NCBI RefSeq assembly: GCF_035222375.1
Contig: NC_085889.1
Location: 4,340,001 to 4,404,000 of the forward strand
DNA length: 64,000 bases
Direction of reading: 5' to 3'
Source: Podospora pseudocomata
Lineage: Eukaryota; Ascomycota; Sordariomycetes; Sordariales; Podosporaceae
How positions within the stretch are numbered: position 1 is the stretch's first letter; every line of letters begins with the position of its first letter. Shown in pieces: positions 1-10,693 of the stretch. Both the position numbers and the translations under genes were made by a program. The notes below the pieces were generated by a model that had not been told where the DNA came from, searched no databases, and saw nothing but the letters and a program-made list of their open reading frames with translations.

Positions 1-1099
1 AGATGAAGCTGGAGACCATCGTGGAGCATCGGGCTTGACGTCATCTTCGGGTCTTGAGAAAGCTGGAGGACATGGTGAATAACCGATACTTTCGTCTCTG
101 TCGTGGAATAAGCATTGAAAGGTTACTGTAACAAGTGTATCCTACCGATTTAGAGGATCATGTCGCAAGAATATTGCCCGACATTTCGGTATGTTGAGTT
201 GAAGTGCTGGAGGTGATGGCCCTGATGGGTGCCTGGTGGAAGTGGGGGAATGGTTGGTTGTCACCTGGAAGGGGTTCCAACAGTCGGGCAGCTTGACGTT
301 CCGGACAACGCTTACCGATAATCAACCTCCATGTGGGATGGTCCTTCCTCAGGTCGACTGATGGATCTAAGTCTTTTTTCGCCTGCCAAATGTTATCTGC
401 TTACCTCAACGCATTTTCTATGCGATCACCATTCTTGGAGCGTTGCCAGTGAGAGGGTAGGGTTGGCGGCAACACCAGAAGCTAGACGACCATTATCGCT
501 GTAGAATAGTATTGGGAACTGGCCTTGGCCGCTTCGAGATATTGGAAGTATATTATTTTTACTGATTCAACGAGGAACAGGCTAAATACCTAGGCGATCG
601 GAATCCCTCTACCTATCTATTTAGAGATCAAACTCCAACGTCCAGGACATGGACATACAAGCAACAACTCTCCACTCTAGACCACATCACACCGAGTACG
701 AATCCTTGGACAAGTCAAGATATCGATGTATTGAACCATATTGGAATCTGATACCGGACTTCATGGCATGTGTCCATGGGGGACACAAAAGAATGACATG
801 TTCTACTAACGGGGGCCAATCTCCCTTAGTTGTTGAATCCCCGTCTTGGGGAGAAACATAAATTTGGGTTTTCTGTCAATACTTCGTAGATGAAGATGAG
901 GTGATTGTACGGGGACATGTGGAAGCAGCGAACGGAAGAGAGTGAAGAGTATTTGGAACTGTTTGTATTGGTATAAGCCAAGAGAGAAAATCAGAGGACC
1001 CAAACTGAGAAGGCTTGGTGTCCCCGAGGCCATTCTTCACGGACTTCCTGATTAATTGTTGATCCCTGAGCAGGCAACCTGTAGGTACCTTCCAAAGCC
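1..1099. other. gene-poor left edge
   Basis: No reading frame here has coding character; the open frames are short, overlap on both strands and lack recognisable motifs. It may be the flank of a gene that lies outside the window. Confidence 0.5.
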
Positions 1100-1285
1100 C
1101 TAGTGTTTCTTGTCTTGTTTCCCGCCACCCCCTCCCTTGCTGCTGTTGCCCGTAGCATTGCTAGAGGTGCTCTTGCTACTTTCTCCGGATTTTCCACTGT
1201 CCCTCTTCGACGACTGCTGCTTGGTTTTTTCTTTGTCTTTGCTGATGGCTGGCTCAAGAACCATGACTGTAAGTATGTCTGACAT
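1100..1285 (-). CDS. small Ser/Lys/Gly-rich hypothetical protein
   Basis: An uninterrupted 61-codon frame starts at an ATG and is rich in Ser, Lys and Gly after a short hydrophobic N-terminus (MSDILTVMVLEP). The C-terminal half is low-complexity and predicted disordered, with a five-glycine run before QDKKH. A second ATG at codon 8 could also start it. The upstream DNA on this strand is CT- and TACCTA-rich, as in many fungal promoters. I do not recognise a family. It could be a spurious frame; the composition and ATG start are the only support. Confidence 0.35.
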   Translation of the reverse strand: MSDILTVMVLEPAISKDKEKTKQQSSKRDSGKSGESSKSTSSNATGNSSKGGGGGKQDKKH

Positions 1286-2995
1286 GGCTGATAGGAGGTA
1301 TAGGGTTCCTTGATGAATTGATGCGCTTTGTATGATGTGATCTGTGAGATGCAGGTTTTGGATCTTGTAACGCAGTCATGTTGAGTTTGGTGTGGAAAAG
1401 CTACAAAGAAAGCTACCTACTTGAATAGGTATGGTAGGCTTATATAGGTAGATAGGTAGATACTAGGATAGCCCTCAGGGTCTCAGGTTTCGCGTGACAG
1501 CAATCGTGATATCTGTCCTGCTCCTAGGTATCGTGATCTCTCACCTGCCTCGCTGCGTGGCGTACTGTTGGCAAAGTGATACTCACCTGGTGCTAACGAA
1601 GAGCAAAGTTCAGTTGGGAGTCGTCTTCTGGCGTCATTGATGCCGCGGGTGATATCACTCAAAGGCTCCACTCTGCCATCAGGTCTTGGGAAGTTACCTC
1701 GCGACAACGGCATGTTTCAAGGTTCTACACGTGATCTGAATGAGAGACGGGATGGCAGCGATCTTCTTCTCAAGAAGCCGTTTCAATTAGCCTTCAGGAC
1801 TACGAGAGTTAACAGTCATTCGTCGAGGACGCAAGAGATCCATAGCTTGCGATCCCAAGATGCTCGCAAATATCCATCGTATAGATGTAGGCCAGCTGGT
1901 CAGGCTCCTTGTTATACAGACTTACACACTTTCTATCTTGGTCTCTCACAGTCCAACATCCCGCGCAATATTATCTACCTTCAACAACTTGTATTTGAGG
2001 AGTCCAACAGAACAGAATCCAACTCGCAGACCCAAACAAGATCCCATAGGCCAATTCTAAACCGAAAATCTGCCTCAACATCATAACTACAAAAACAATG
2101 TTACCCCTTCAAAAAAAAAAAAAAAAAAAAAGGGGGGGGTCATGGACTGGGGACCGAAGGATGAAACTTCTTCAAGAGCTCCAGTGTCAGGGAGCAGAGA
2201 TCGCCGTGACCAAGGGGCAGGTGACAAACAAAGAGCAAAGGGAGAATGACCCAGAACATGAGGGGAGCACACAAACGGGAAGTCGATCCAAAATGCCAGT
2301 TGCAGGTAGACGGTGGTTACCTATTGTTAAGACCTTTGGTCTGGTGGATAGGGGCCTTTGAATACAACCCTGACGCTCGCCACCTGGTTTTTAGACGTCT
2401 TTCTTACACTGTAAATGAATCTCGAGTGGAATTGCAGTGCTCTGTGCTCTGGTCAATAGTGTGAATTACGTTCTTGTCTTTGCACCACCCAAGTGACCGA
2501 GCTGCAAAACAAAATGGTAGGATGAAAGCACACCTCTCAACAGCCCGAACAGCTCTGGGGTCACACAAATTTTGCTCACACGCCACGTGTACATCCATCA
2601 TGTGGCATGCCCCACGCTGAATCGACCTTGGACTTGACGCCTTATTGGGTATCTTGCCGTCAACCACCAACTAGCGCCGAATGACTACCATGACACGAGA
2701 TAGTTTTTCCGACTCACAAATTTCTTCAGAATATAAGGCGACCACCACAACAACAACAAATCATCAATGGTTGAAGATATCCAGAATCGCTACCTGAACA
2801 TATCAACCTGAGGTACCAACGTGCTCAAGACTACCTACCTACCTTACCATATATATATTTTGATCTCTAACACTAAACACCGCTTGAAAGCGACTGCAGC
2901 CTTATGTCGCTTCACATGTTCAAGCCTTCATCCACAACTTTTGATCACCGCCGAGCACCTTTCTTCGCCGCTCCTGTCATTCAAAGCCATACACA
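1286..2995. other. intergenic with simple repeats
   Basis: No convincing gene. It contains a TAGGTA/TAGATAGG microsatellite around 1420-1475 and a homopolymer block at 2111-2139 (21 A followed by 8 G). A TATATATAT stretch near 2850 probably belongs to the promoter of the small gene at 2996. Confidence 0.5.
2111..2139. repeat. poly-A/poly-G homopolymer block
   Basis: Twenty-one A followed by eight G on the plus strand. It may be the tail of an old retroposed insertion or simple slippage; no SINE or LINE body was recognised upstream. Confidence 0.7.
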
Positions 2996-3166
2996 ATGTC
3001 CTCCATGATCCTACCCGAGGAGGAGGAGAGGCTTCGCCGCATAGCCCGCATCGCAGAACAAAGCGCAGCCGCCGAGCGCAAACGGTACGAGGAGGCCAAG
3101 GCGCAGAGGGAGAAGGAAGAGAGAGAAAGACAGGAAAGAGAACGGGCTGCCCAGGAGAGTAAATAG
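2996..3166 (+). CDS. small charged coiled-coil protein (56 aa)
   Basis: A 56-codon frame starts ATGTCCTCCATG and ends AAATAG. From residue 7 on it is almost wholly Glu, Arg, Lys, Gln and Ala, forming one continuous charged helix (for example EEERLRRIARIAEQS and REKEERERQERERAA). The ATG sits about 140 bp after a TATATATA tract and a CT-rich leader, a normal fungal promoter layout. Either it is a complete small protein or it is the first exon of a longer gene, because a weak GTAAAT follows the last codons. I know no family for it. Confidence 0.5.
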   Translation: MSSMILPEEEERLRRIARIAEQSAAAERKRYEEAKAQREKEERERQERERAAQESK

Positions 3167-3852
3167 GGGTGTGGATATGGTTGGAAAGTCCCAGATGGTG
3201 GGTGCTCCTTACACGCAGTCATGGACGTATCTTGACAGTTGGCGAGCGTCAGCTAACAACATTGCCAGGAGAAGAGTCGGCTTCACTGTCGGGCATGTGT
3301 GCCCGAGACAACCAGTTCTCCCTGCTGCTGCCAGGTGCTCTTCAGTCTCACTTGGGGCAACAAATCATGGATCCCCAATAACTACCTACTTAAATTTGCC
3401 GATACGGTGAACTGGAGAGGCCGAAAACTCCTCCTTCTAATGGGTCCAAGTGCGTGTGTGTTGGTGCCCAACCCCTCAGCGACCACAGCTGGAGCCTGCT
3501 AATTTGCAGACACGTGGGTAGCTATCAAATGCCACGGATGCTTGGCGGTTCGACACTTCTGGTCTGCTTCTATTTCCTTCGTGCCATTTCGCCTTAGCAA
3601 TGATCAAAGCTGGGGTAATTGCGGTTAAGCCGTGATGGGCAGGCGTGGTGGGGATCGGGTCTCAGTGTCAATAGGCATCTTTCTCGCCCAAGTTCGATCT
3701 ATATAAGAGACATGATACGAGCAGGATAACCAAGTTGGATATTCTTCCTGTCAGCTTCTCAACATTTCTGAGCTGTCGTCCAAGTTGTATCTTAGGCCAA
3801 GCCATCTGTCAAAACATCCAAGCTTTCCCAAGACCTACTTTAACCTCCAACG
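3167..3852. other. intergenic, promoter of the 3853 gene
   Basis: No coding signal. The right half is a classic fungal promoter: a TATA box at about 3699-3706 (CTATATAAG), then a CT-rich leader and an ATG at 3853. Confidence 0.55.
3699..3706 (+). promoter_or_regulatory. TATA box
   Basis: CTATATAA lies about 150 bp upstream of the ATG at 3853, followed by a CT-rich stretch. This supports transcription of the poorly resolved gene downstream. Confidence 0.55.
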
Positions 3853-4277
3853 ATGGTGAGCCCGGGAACCTTTAGCCCTGTGGGTATGATGCACGAGCAG
3901 AGGGTCATGACAGTGAGCACACATGACAGTTGATCAGTGAATAGAGATTATGGTTAATGGCTTGCTGCAGCCGAAGCAAATCGAATCCTTAGAAAAAGCG
4001 TATTCCCAACGTGAGGTTCCGAACGCACGTGTGCAGGTGAACCATCACGACGGAGTTACCACATTCTACTTCAACGCCGGCGCTGGTACGGATACGAACG
4101 GTGGCATATTTCAAACCCACAGTGCCTCGACCACGGCCTCGATACTCCATATGGCGCAGACCAAAGGGGGCCGAGATCCAGCAGGCAAATGTCGACGTTC
4201 TCAGCGCAAAGGCCAATGTGCAGGTGGAAACGGTGGCTGGTGTTCCAGTTTATTACGGAGCTGACGCAGGGGTGTAA
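3853..4277 (+). CDS. small hypothetical protein, structure unresolved
   Basis: The promoter points to an ATG at 3853 followed at once by GTGAGC, a good donor. Splicing 3856-3946 out joins ATG to ATT-ATG and opens a frame with VNGLLQPKQIESLEKAY and VQVNHHDGVTTFYFN. Near 4086-4122 coding character passes to another frame that reads AYFKPTVPRPRPRYSIW and VETVAGVPVYYGADAGV and stops at 4277. Either a very short (37 nt, GTACGG...CACAG) intron or a frameshift lies between them. No family is recognised. That a gene exists here is likely; its exact structure is not. Confidence 0.4.
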
Positions 4278-5268
4278 CTCGCCGACGCTGAAGCCGGTCC
4301 TTTTCACGGCACTCTTGGGTTAGCTGCAGACACTGAGATAGGATGTAGAGATCCGTCAGTTGGATGCAAGGTGATGGGTTGCAGGGTGAGGGTAGGAAGG
4401 GTCTGCGTAACCTCGGCCTTGGGCAGTGGCTTTGAAATTGACTTTGGGAAGTTTAAATGGCGGTGACCGGTCGATATGGCGGCCTCCTTGCCATGTGGTC
4501 GGTATGTCTTTTATGACAGGGAAAATATAAAATAGGCTATGAATGGTTGATGGTGAAAGTTTGAACCGACGTTGAAAAATGCTGTGGCAGCATAGGTGGG
4601 AATTGTCATCGAACTATTCTTGTATCGGCCACGACAACTCCCAGTTGACTTATACGATAAGTATGACAGTGCTACCGGGGTTAAGAACGGCACTCACCAC
4701 GATGCTAGTTGAGATACCGAGATAGTGCCGGTTGACACCTGGTGGAGCATGGCGCAAAGGACCCCAAGGAATACATCCATATCTAATATCCCTACGAGAT
4801 TCCTAGGACGTCGAAGGCCCGGGAACGATTTTTGCTGAGTGCTGGGGCGATAGGGAGTTTGGTGCGCGGTGGACTCGCCGTGCTGTATTTATTGCTCTTG
4901 GGGTTGTACGACTCGGAAGACTTTGTGGAAAGGAAAGCTCCGGAGGACAACGTAGGAAGGTTTGAGGGGGTCGATGGTGCGGACGGCTGCCAAGTACAAT
5001 TTACGAGTTGGATGGTAGAGGGAATAGGCTTTCTTGGTGATGGAAGGTTAATAAGAACCCGAACCCTTATCCTCCAAACATGCATGTGGCGGATAACGGT
5101 GCCAAGAGCGTTGCCGGCCGGCGATGATGTACCTGCCGCCAAGTGGGGCGCAAAACACCTTGATGATTGATTGACTTTGGCAGACTGGGGACCAAAAAAA
5201 ACATCGAAGACCGTTTCTTGCCCTCGGTTGGATCCGCCAATTCTGCGTATGCATTTTTCACGTCGCCC
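4278..5268. other. unresolved intergenic stretch
   Basis: Overlapping open frames occur on both strands (plus 4832-5170, minus 4792-5142 and 5067-5342) but none shows a motif, a good splice pattern or a supported start. A small minus-strand gene ending near 4.8 kb cannot be excluded. Confidence 0.4.
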
Positions 5269-7977
5269 ATGTTACCAGTCCGCCATGTTGCACAGGCAAC
5301 TTTTCTGCGCTCCCTCTCCACCAGGCGCTTGATCGGTACCATCGCCGCGGGCCATCATCGCATTCGCCTCCAATTCCAAGAGCCCCTCCAAGTTCGACAT
5401 TATGCGCGCTTCACCGAAGATGTCTCGCTCGAATATGTACCACTCGAATATGCACCGCTCGAACATGCACCGCTCGAACATGCACCGCTCGGACATGTAC
5501 CGCTCAAACATGTCGCCGCCGAACCCATGCCCAAAGCACAAAAAGAGAACATACCCACGAAGGACAAACCATGTCGTTTTGCTTGCCCCGTTCCTACCTG
5601 CGAATATGCGACAAAAGGGTTCACCAGGAGGCCGAACCTCAGAAGACACATCGAGCGAGTGCACCAGAACGAAAGGGCATTTCCCCTTAAGGAATTGCTC
5701 GCGGATATAGACAACAACCCAAGATTAGTGTATCCAGACCTCGAAGCGTTGAAAAGCGAAAAGCTTTCAAAACAGCGCTCCGGCCGCAAGAAGGTTGTTG
5801 AATTGGAAGCGCAACCTCTTCCCGAGACAGATGCCGAACCATCACCCAAAGCGGCGCCCTTGCCAAAGGAGGATTCCACCACTGCATCAACTCTTGGAAA
5901 GCTCCTCGGCGCCTTGGACAACGAAAAGCCCATCAAACGGCGGGGCAGGCCCAAAAAAGTCCGCGACGCCGAACCGTCCCCTGAAGCTGAGCAAGAGTCA
6001 CAGCCCGCTACCTCGGGAGAACAACCAAAGCCAGCCCGCAGACGCGGCGGCCGCCCAGCTGGATCCAAAAACATACCCAAAGACCCCGCGCAACCCCCAA
6101 AAGAAAAAAGAGCATACGTCAGACGCTCCGTCAGATATGATCATCCCCAACCGGAAGTTACTTTCAAGGCTGACTGCGTCAACACGACATACCTCTACGA
6201 TGCGCTCCTTGACACGGGGATGTGGGGTCGGCGCAACACCGCGGCCGCGAAGCAGAGGAGGCTAGAAATGAGGAAACACGCTGATGTGAAGAGGGTGAAT
6301 ATCCTCTCGGAAAAGCTCTGCGATGATGTGTTGGGGTATATGAAGCCTGGTCTGCTAGAGAGGCACAAGGGGTGTGACATTATTGATATCAACCCTGGGG
6401 CGGGTTTGTGGAGCAGAAAGCTGAATGATTTGCTGCAGCCTAGAAAGCATGTGCTCGTGGAGGAGGACTACAAGGTTTACGAACCGTTTCTGAAGCCGTT
6501 GGTAGAGAGGGAAGGGGTCGAGGTGTTGGAGGTTGCGTGGGCGCTTTGGGCATCGTTGTTTGATGCGTTGGAGGAGAAGGGTGCGTTGGCGGCGCACCCG
6601 GTGCGGAACTATCAGCCTGATGAGACGCCGGAGAGGAACGACACGTTGCTTGTGGTGATGAACATGATGACTCTCGACAAGAAGAGGGTGGGGGGGAGGA
6701 GGATGGGGAGCATGACGGCCATGATTTTGTATCAATTGATCAATTCGGTGAGGCTGCAGGGGTTGTTTCAGAAGTATGGGTTGGTGAGGATGCTGATTTG
6801 GGTGGATGAACATGAGAAGGCGCAGTATTTACCCAAGACGATCCAGAGGAGGAAGGCGGGGGCCATACAGGCTGAGCTGTCGCTAGATTGGGTCACCGAG
6901 GTGGCGGGAGTCGATCACCCGAATGGTGGCAAGAACTATATCTACAGGAGGGACAAGCACATCGACATGGAGGGTATGGGCCAGGTTCTGGAGAGGATGA
7001 GAAAGGCGGGTCTCAAGGTGCCGGAGGGGCGAGAGACGGCGCTGTTGAAGAGCTGTTTGGAGCTGGAAAAGGAGGGAAAGTCAGTTAAGGCTGGAGAGCA
7101 GAAGCCGGCGCTCGCGGCAAGATATGAGCTGGGGGAGGAAGAGTGGGAGAAATTGAAGGAGACGAAATCGAAGGAGGGCACATGGACAACGAGAGACAAC
7201 GACCACCTGCACCGGAATACGTGGTTAAAGACGCAGACGGAAAAAAAGCAAGAATTCCTGTACGAGTTGTTGACTAAGCTGGACGAGCTGACGAAACTGA
7301 AGCTCCAAGTTCTGGAAGAGGAGAAGGAGGGCAACCTGGCGAAAGCTGCTCAAAAGAAGTTTGATAAACTCGAGGCCGAAATGAAGGAGCAGTGGGAAAG
7401 CATCGACCCGATCTCGAGAAGCAAGTTTTTGGTTGCGCGAGACAACTTGAGGGCTTTCAAGCAGCCGCCGGAGCTAGGACCTGTGCTCATGTGGGACCGT
7501 CGGCAGTTTGAGCCGCTGGTGGTGCAGCCGGAGGAGTTCTTGCCAGCGTGTGACGGGGCTTTGTTGGACATTCAACCCAGGGCGATGGAGCCGGCGTTGC
7601 GAGCCAAATGCGAGCATGGGTCGAAGATGTTTGACCAGATGGACCTTATCATCCGGAGTCTGTATTTACAAGCCTCTGCGCCAATATCACAAGCGGTGGA
7701 GGGTCTGTGGCCTGGCTCAGGGCGGGGCGTGGCGGAAAAGATGAGGAGCCTCCGCGATCCTGCCCTGGGAGGGACGCCGCTCAAGGGCCCTGTAGGTGAG
7801 CTTGACCTGAGGGCACTGAACAGGACGCAGATTGTGGAGCTTGCGGAAAGGTGGTGGCAGTGGCCGTTTAAGCCTAGCTTTCCCGAGTTGGTCGGGAGGT
7901 TGGGCGAGGGGGAGGAGGAAAACGTCGATGGAGAAAATGGAGGAGGGGCTACCATGCTGGGACACATGTTCGATTGA
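5269..7977 (+). CDS. mtTFB/rRNA adenine dimethylase-like protein with zinc finger and AT-hooks
   Basis: A single exon of about 902 aa. I start at ATG 5269, because MLPVRHVAQATFLRSLSTRR looks like a mitochondrial presequence; an in-frame ATG at 5167 would add 34 residues. Five-residue repeats of the PLEHA type follow. Then come a C2H2 finger at about residues 102-132 (CPVPTC, KGFTRRPNLRRH), two AT-hook-like patches near 223 and 255 (KRRGRPKK, RRRGGRPAGSK), and a Rossmann methyltransferase core near 370 (DIIDINPGAGLWS). That core matches the fungal mitochondrial transcription factor B/KsgA family, which binds mitochondrial promoters with RNA polymerase. Lys/Glu-rich helical segments fill the C-terminal part. 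Fusion of these nucleic-acid-binding modules to mtTFB is the notable feature. The N-terminal domains may serve mtDNA binding. Confidence 0.75.
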   Translation: MLPVRHVAQATFLRSLSTRRLIGTIAAGHHRIRLQFQEPLQVRHYARFTEDVSLEYVPLEYAPLEHAPLEHAPLGHVPLKHVAAEPMPKAQKENIPTKDKPCRFACPVPTCEYATKGFTRRPNLRRHIERVHQNERAFPLKELLADIDNNPRLVYPDLEALKSEKLSKQRSGRKKVVELEAQPLPETDAEPSPKAAPLPKEDSTTASTLGKLLGALDNEKPIKRRGRPKKVRDAEPSPEAEQESQPATSGEQPKPARRRGGRPAGSKNIPKDPAQPPKEKRAYVRRSVRYDHPQPEVTFKADCVNTTYLYDALLDTGMWGRRNTAAAKQRRLEMRKHADVKRVNILSEKLCDDVLGYMKPGLLERHKGCDIIDINPGAGLWSRKLNDLLQPRKHVLVEEDYKVYEPFLKPLVEREGVEVLEVAWALWASLFDALEEKGALAAHPVRNYQPDETPERNDTLLVVMNMMTLDKKRVGGRRMGSMTAMILYQLINSVRLQGLFQKYGLVRMLIWVDEHEKAQYLPKTIQRRKAGAIQAELSLDWVTEVAGVDHPNGGKNYIYRRDKHIDMEGMGQVLERMRKAGLKVPEGRETALLKSCLELEKEGKSVKAGEQKPALAARYELGEEEWEKLKETKSKEGTWTTRDNDHLHRNTWLKTQTEKKQEFLYELLTKLDELTKLKLQVLEEEKEGNLAKAAQKKFDKLEAEMKEQWESIDPISRSKFLVARDNLRAFKQPPELGPVLMWDRRQFEPLVVQPEEFLPACDGALLDIQPRAMEPALRAKCEHGSKMFDQMDLIIRSLYLQASAPISQAVEGLWPGSGRGVAEKMRSLRDPALGGTPLKGPVGELDLRALNRTQIVELAERWWQWPFKPSFPELVGRLGEGEEENVDGENGGGATMLGHMFD

Positions 7978-8736
7978 GGTTGTTCATCTCTAAAATGTAT
8001 ATATACCTCATATTTGATTTGTACACTATATATCAACTTGACTCAAAAACATGATGACCATCATCATGGAAATTCCCGCCAAGTCAAGTTTCGGCTTAGC
8101 GGGACCAGGGTTGTTAGGTAAGCAAACCATTGAAACAATAGGGAGCTGAAAGCCAGGGTTTATGCGGGGCGTGGTTTTTTTTGGGGCGTTCCAGAATTGC
8201 GACGGCCCAGCCTGCAGCAGCCGAGCAGCGCGCCGCCCCCCGGGCCCCTATCTCATGCATCTCAGCTTTTTGACCTACCAACCATATCGGCCTGCCCCAC
8301 GACACACTCCCTATTACTTTTCTTCCGCCGTTACCAATTTCTTTCCTACACTCCTTTACCGTGACACTGCATTCACTTGCAGCCGACGACGATACCTCTT
8401 TTTTTGTACTTGTGGCATTTCGAACCTGTTGTTTCGGCCTTGTAACTTGAAGACGGCGCGCCACGCATCAACGGCGTTTCCAATTGACACCGACCCCGGA
8501 TTTTACCTACCAAGTCATCGCAACCCAATTCCCCAGACCTTTTTGTTCCATCCAACCCCCAACTGACCGACCGACCGACCGCGATCACGAACTGCGCGTA
8601 CCGGCGTCCGAGGCAATCCCAGCCGGCTACGAGAAGGAGCCGCGAACCTCTTGTCCCCTCCCATCTCGACCCTCTACATCCCGACTACACGGCTATGCCA
8701 AACTAATATCCTCCGTCCTCGCCCTACCTATCAAAA
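7978..8736. other. intergenic and long leader of the GT90 gene
   Basis: Open frames here look like CT/CA-rich leader sequence. A GACC tetranucleotide run lies at about 8566-8581. Confidence 0.5.
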
Positions 8737-10693
8737 ATGGCCTTCCCCCGTCGACCCTCAGCCTTCCTCCGCTACCTCATCCCCGCAGCTCTCATCCTCT
8801 GCGTGTTCTACGTTTTGACGGGACAGCCGGGCTCAGACTTTGCCTCCCCCCAAAACTTCCGTCGTCCCTGGGCCGGCTTAGGAGCCCAAAAACATCCAAT
8901 CGAATACCTCATCGACTCGGCTGAAAAAGAGTTTGCAAACAAGATCTCCCGACAAAGCCACACCATCGCCGAAGCAGCAGCTGCCTACCGCCAACGTAGA
9001 GGCCGGCACCCTCCGCCCGGGTTTGACAAGTGGTTTAAGTTTGCGCAGGAAAAAAATGCGGTTATTGTGGAAGATTTCTGGGATCAGATATACCATGACT
9101 TGGAACCGTTTTGGGCGTTGGAGGCGCAGAGGATAAGGAAAGACGCGTGGGATTTTGAGATGAGGATTGAGGTTAGGGATGGGAAGGCGAGTAGTGGGAG
9201 TGATTGGTTCTGGACAAAGATTTGGTTGAAGATGATTGGGACTGTGGAGGGGTTGTTGCCTGATATGGATATTGCGCTTAATGCGATGGATGAGCCGAGG
9301 TTGGTTGTGCCTTGGGAGGAGATTGATGAGTTGGTTGGGAGGGCGGGGCAAGATAAAAGGATGGTGAGGGCGGAGGAGGTGGTGACCGAGTTTGAGAAGT
9401 TGGCTAAGCCGGGGGAGGGGCCGGAGAAGGATTTTGAGACGCCGAAGAAGGTTTGGGAGGGGAATAGTAGGTTCATCTGCATGGGGAGTGGTGTTGCTTG
9501 GAGAGTGATGATGCTGACGAGATGCTGCGACAGAACACTACTGGTTGATCGCCCGCCGCGGGTGCCCGCCTACTTCCCTTGCGCGACAGTCGCCTGTTAT
9601 TACTGACTTTAACCGCACCCCGTTGATCAAGTCGTCCTTTGCGCTGCCTCACATGACGGAGGGTTATGTCTCCAACTATACCTTGTCGACCGACTTTTGC
9701 CATCAATCGGACCTCCAAGCCCTCGAGGGCGTCTTTGTCGAGCCCCTCTCCGTTTCGGCGACAAAAACGCTCTTTCCCATGTTTGGCGGCTCCAAACTGG
9801 CTGTCAACAACGAGATCCTCCTCCCTGCACCAATGTACTGGAACGAAGAGGAGCGCTTCATGGGCTCCCAGGGGGCGGATATCCCGTGGGAAGAAAAAGA
9901 AGACGCGGTCATCTGGCGCGGTGTGGCTACCGGCGGAAAGAACAAGGAGGACAACTGGCGCTCGTTTCAACGTCACAGATTTGTGGCCATGAATAATGGG
10001 TCCAAGATTACGCTCGCGGAGCAGAGGCAGCTCGAGCCGGTGAACTTTGCGCTGCCCCCTAAAGCGTACGGGTTGAAGGCGCAGAAGAGGGGAAAATTGG
10101 GGGAGTGGGTGGCGAGCTGGTCGAACGTGCAGTTTATTGACCTCATGTGTGGGATTAAGGGCCAGGGCGTGAGGTGCAATTACACGGATCAGCACTTTGA
10201 GGTTACAAAGGGGATGCCGATGGCGGAGCAGTTTAGGAATAAATATCTGCCTGACATTGACGGGAACTCGTTTAGCGGGAGGTATCTGGGTTTTCTGAGG
10301 AGCACGAGCCTGCCGATCAAGGCTACGCTGTGGAGGGAGTGGCACGATTCGAGGCTGGTGGCCTGGAAGCATTTTGTGCCGATGGATAGCCGGTTTGGGG
10401 ATTGGTATGGGATAATGGAGTTTTTCTTGGGGGTTGATGGGACGGGGAGGGATGAGGTGGCGAGGAAGATTGCGATGGAGGGGAAGGAGTGGGCGGAGAG
10501 GGTGCTGAGGAAGGAGGATATGCAGGTTTATGTGCTGAGGTTGCTGTTGGAGTATGCGAGGGTTAGTGATCCGAGGCGGGGGGAGATGGGGTGGGTGGGG
10601 GATTTGCTTGGGGGGGAGGGGACGAAGGGGAGGGATAATGAACTGGTTAAGGATGGGGAGGGGGAGGTGGGGAGTGCGGCTGGGGAGGCTTGA
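8737..10693 (+). CDS. CAP10-type (GT90) glycosyltransferase
   Basis: Two exons (8737-9466 and 9534-10693) flank a 67-nt GT-AG intron whose removal gives an unbroken 629-aa protein. Residues about 10-28 (FLRYLIPAALILCVFYVL) form a single N-terminal membrane anchor, making a type II Golgi protein. The lumenal part carries the CAP10/LPS-modifying features: DFCHQSDLQALEG, MYWNEEERFMG and the core DAVIWRGVATGGKNKED. Fungal members of GT90 add xylose or similar sugars to cell-wall or capsule glycans; the substrate here cannot be read from sequence. The C-terminus is Gly/Glu-rich. A long open antisense frame across exon 2 is a by-product of codon bias. Confidence 0.9.

Noticed and set aside
4792-5342. 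minus-strand open frames upstream of the mtTFB gene
   Set aside because: They overlap the plus-strand leader, show no motif, and no consistent splice model could be closed.
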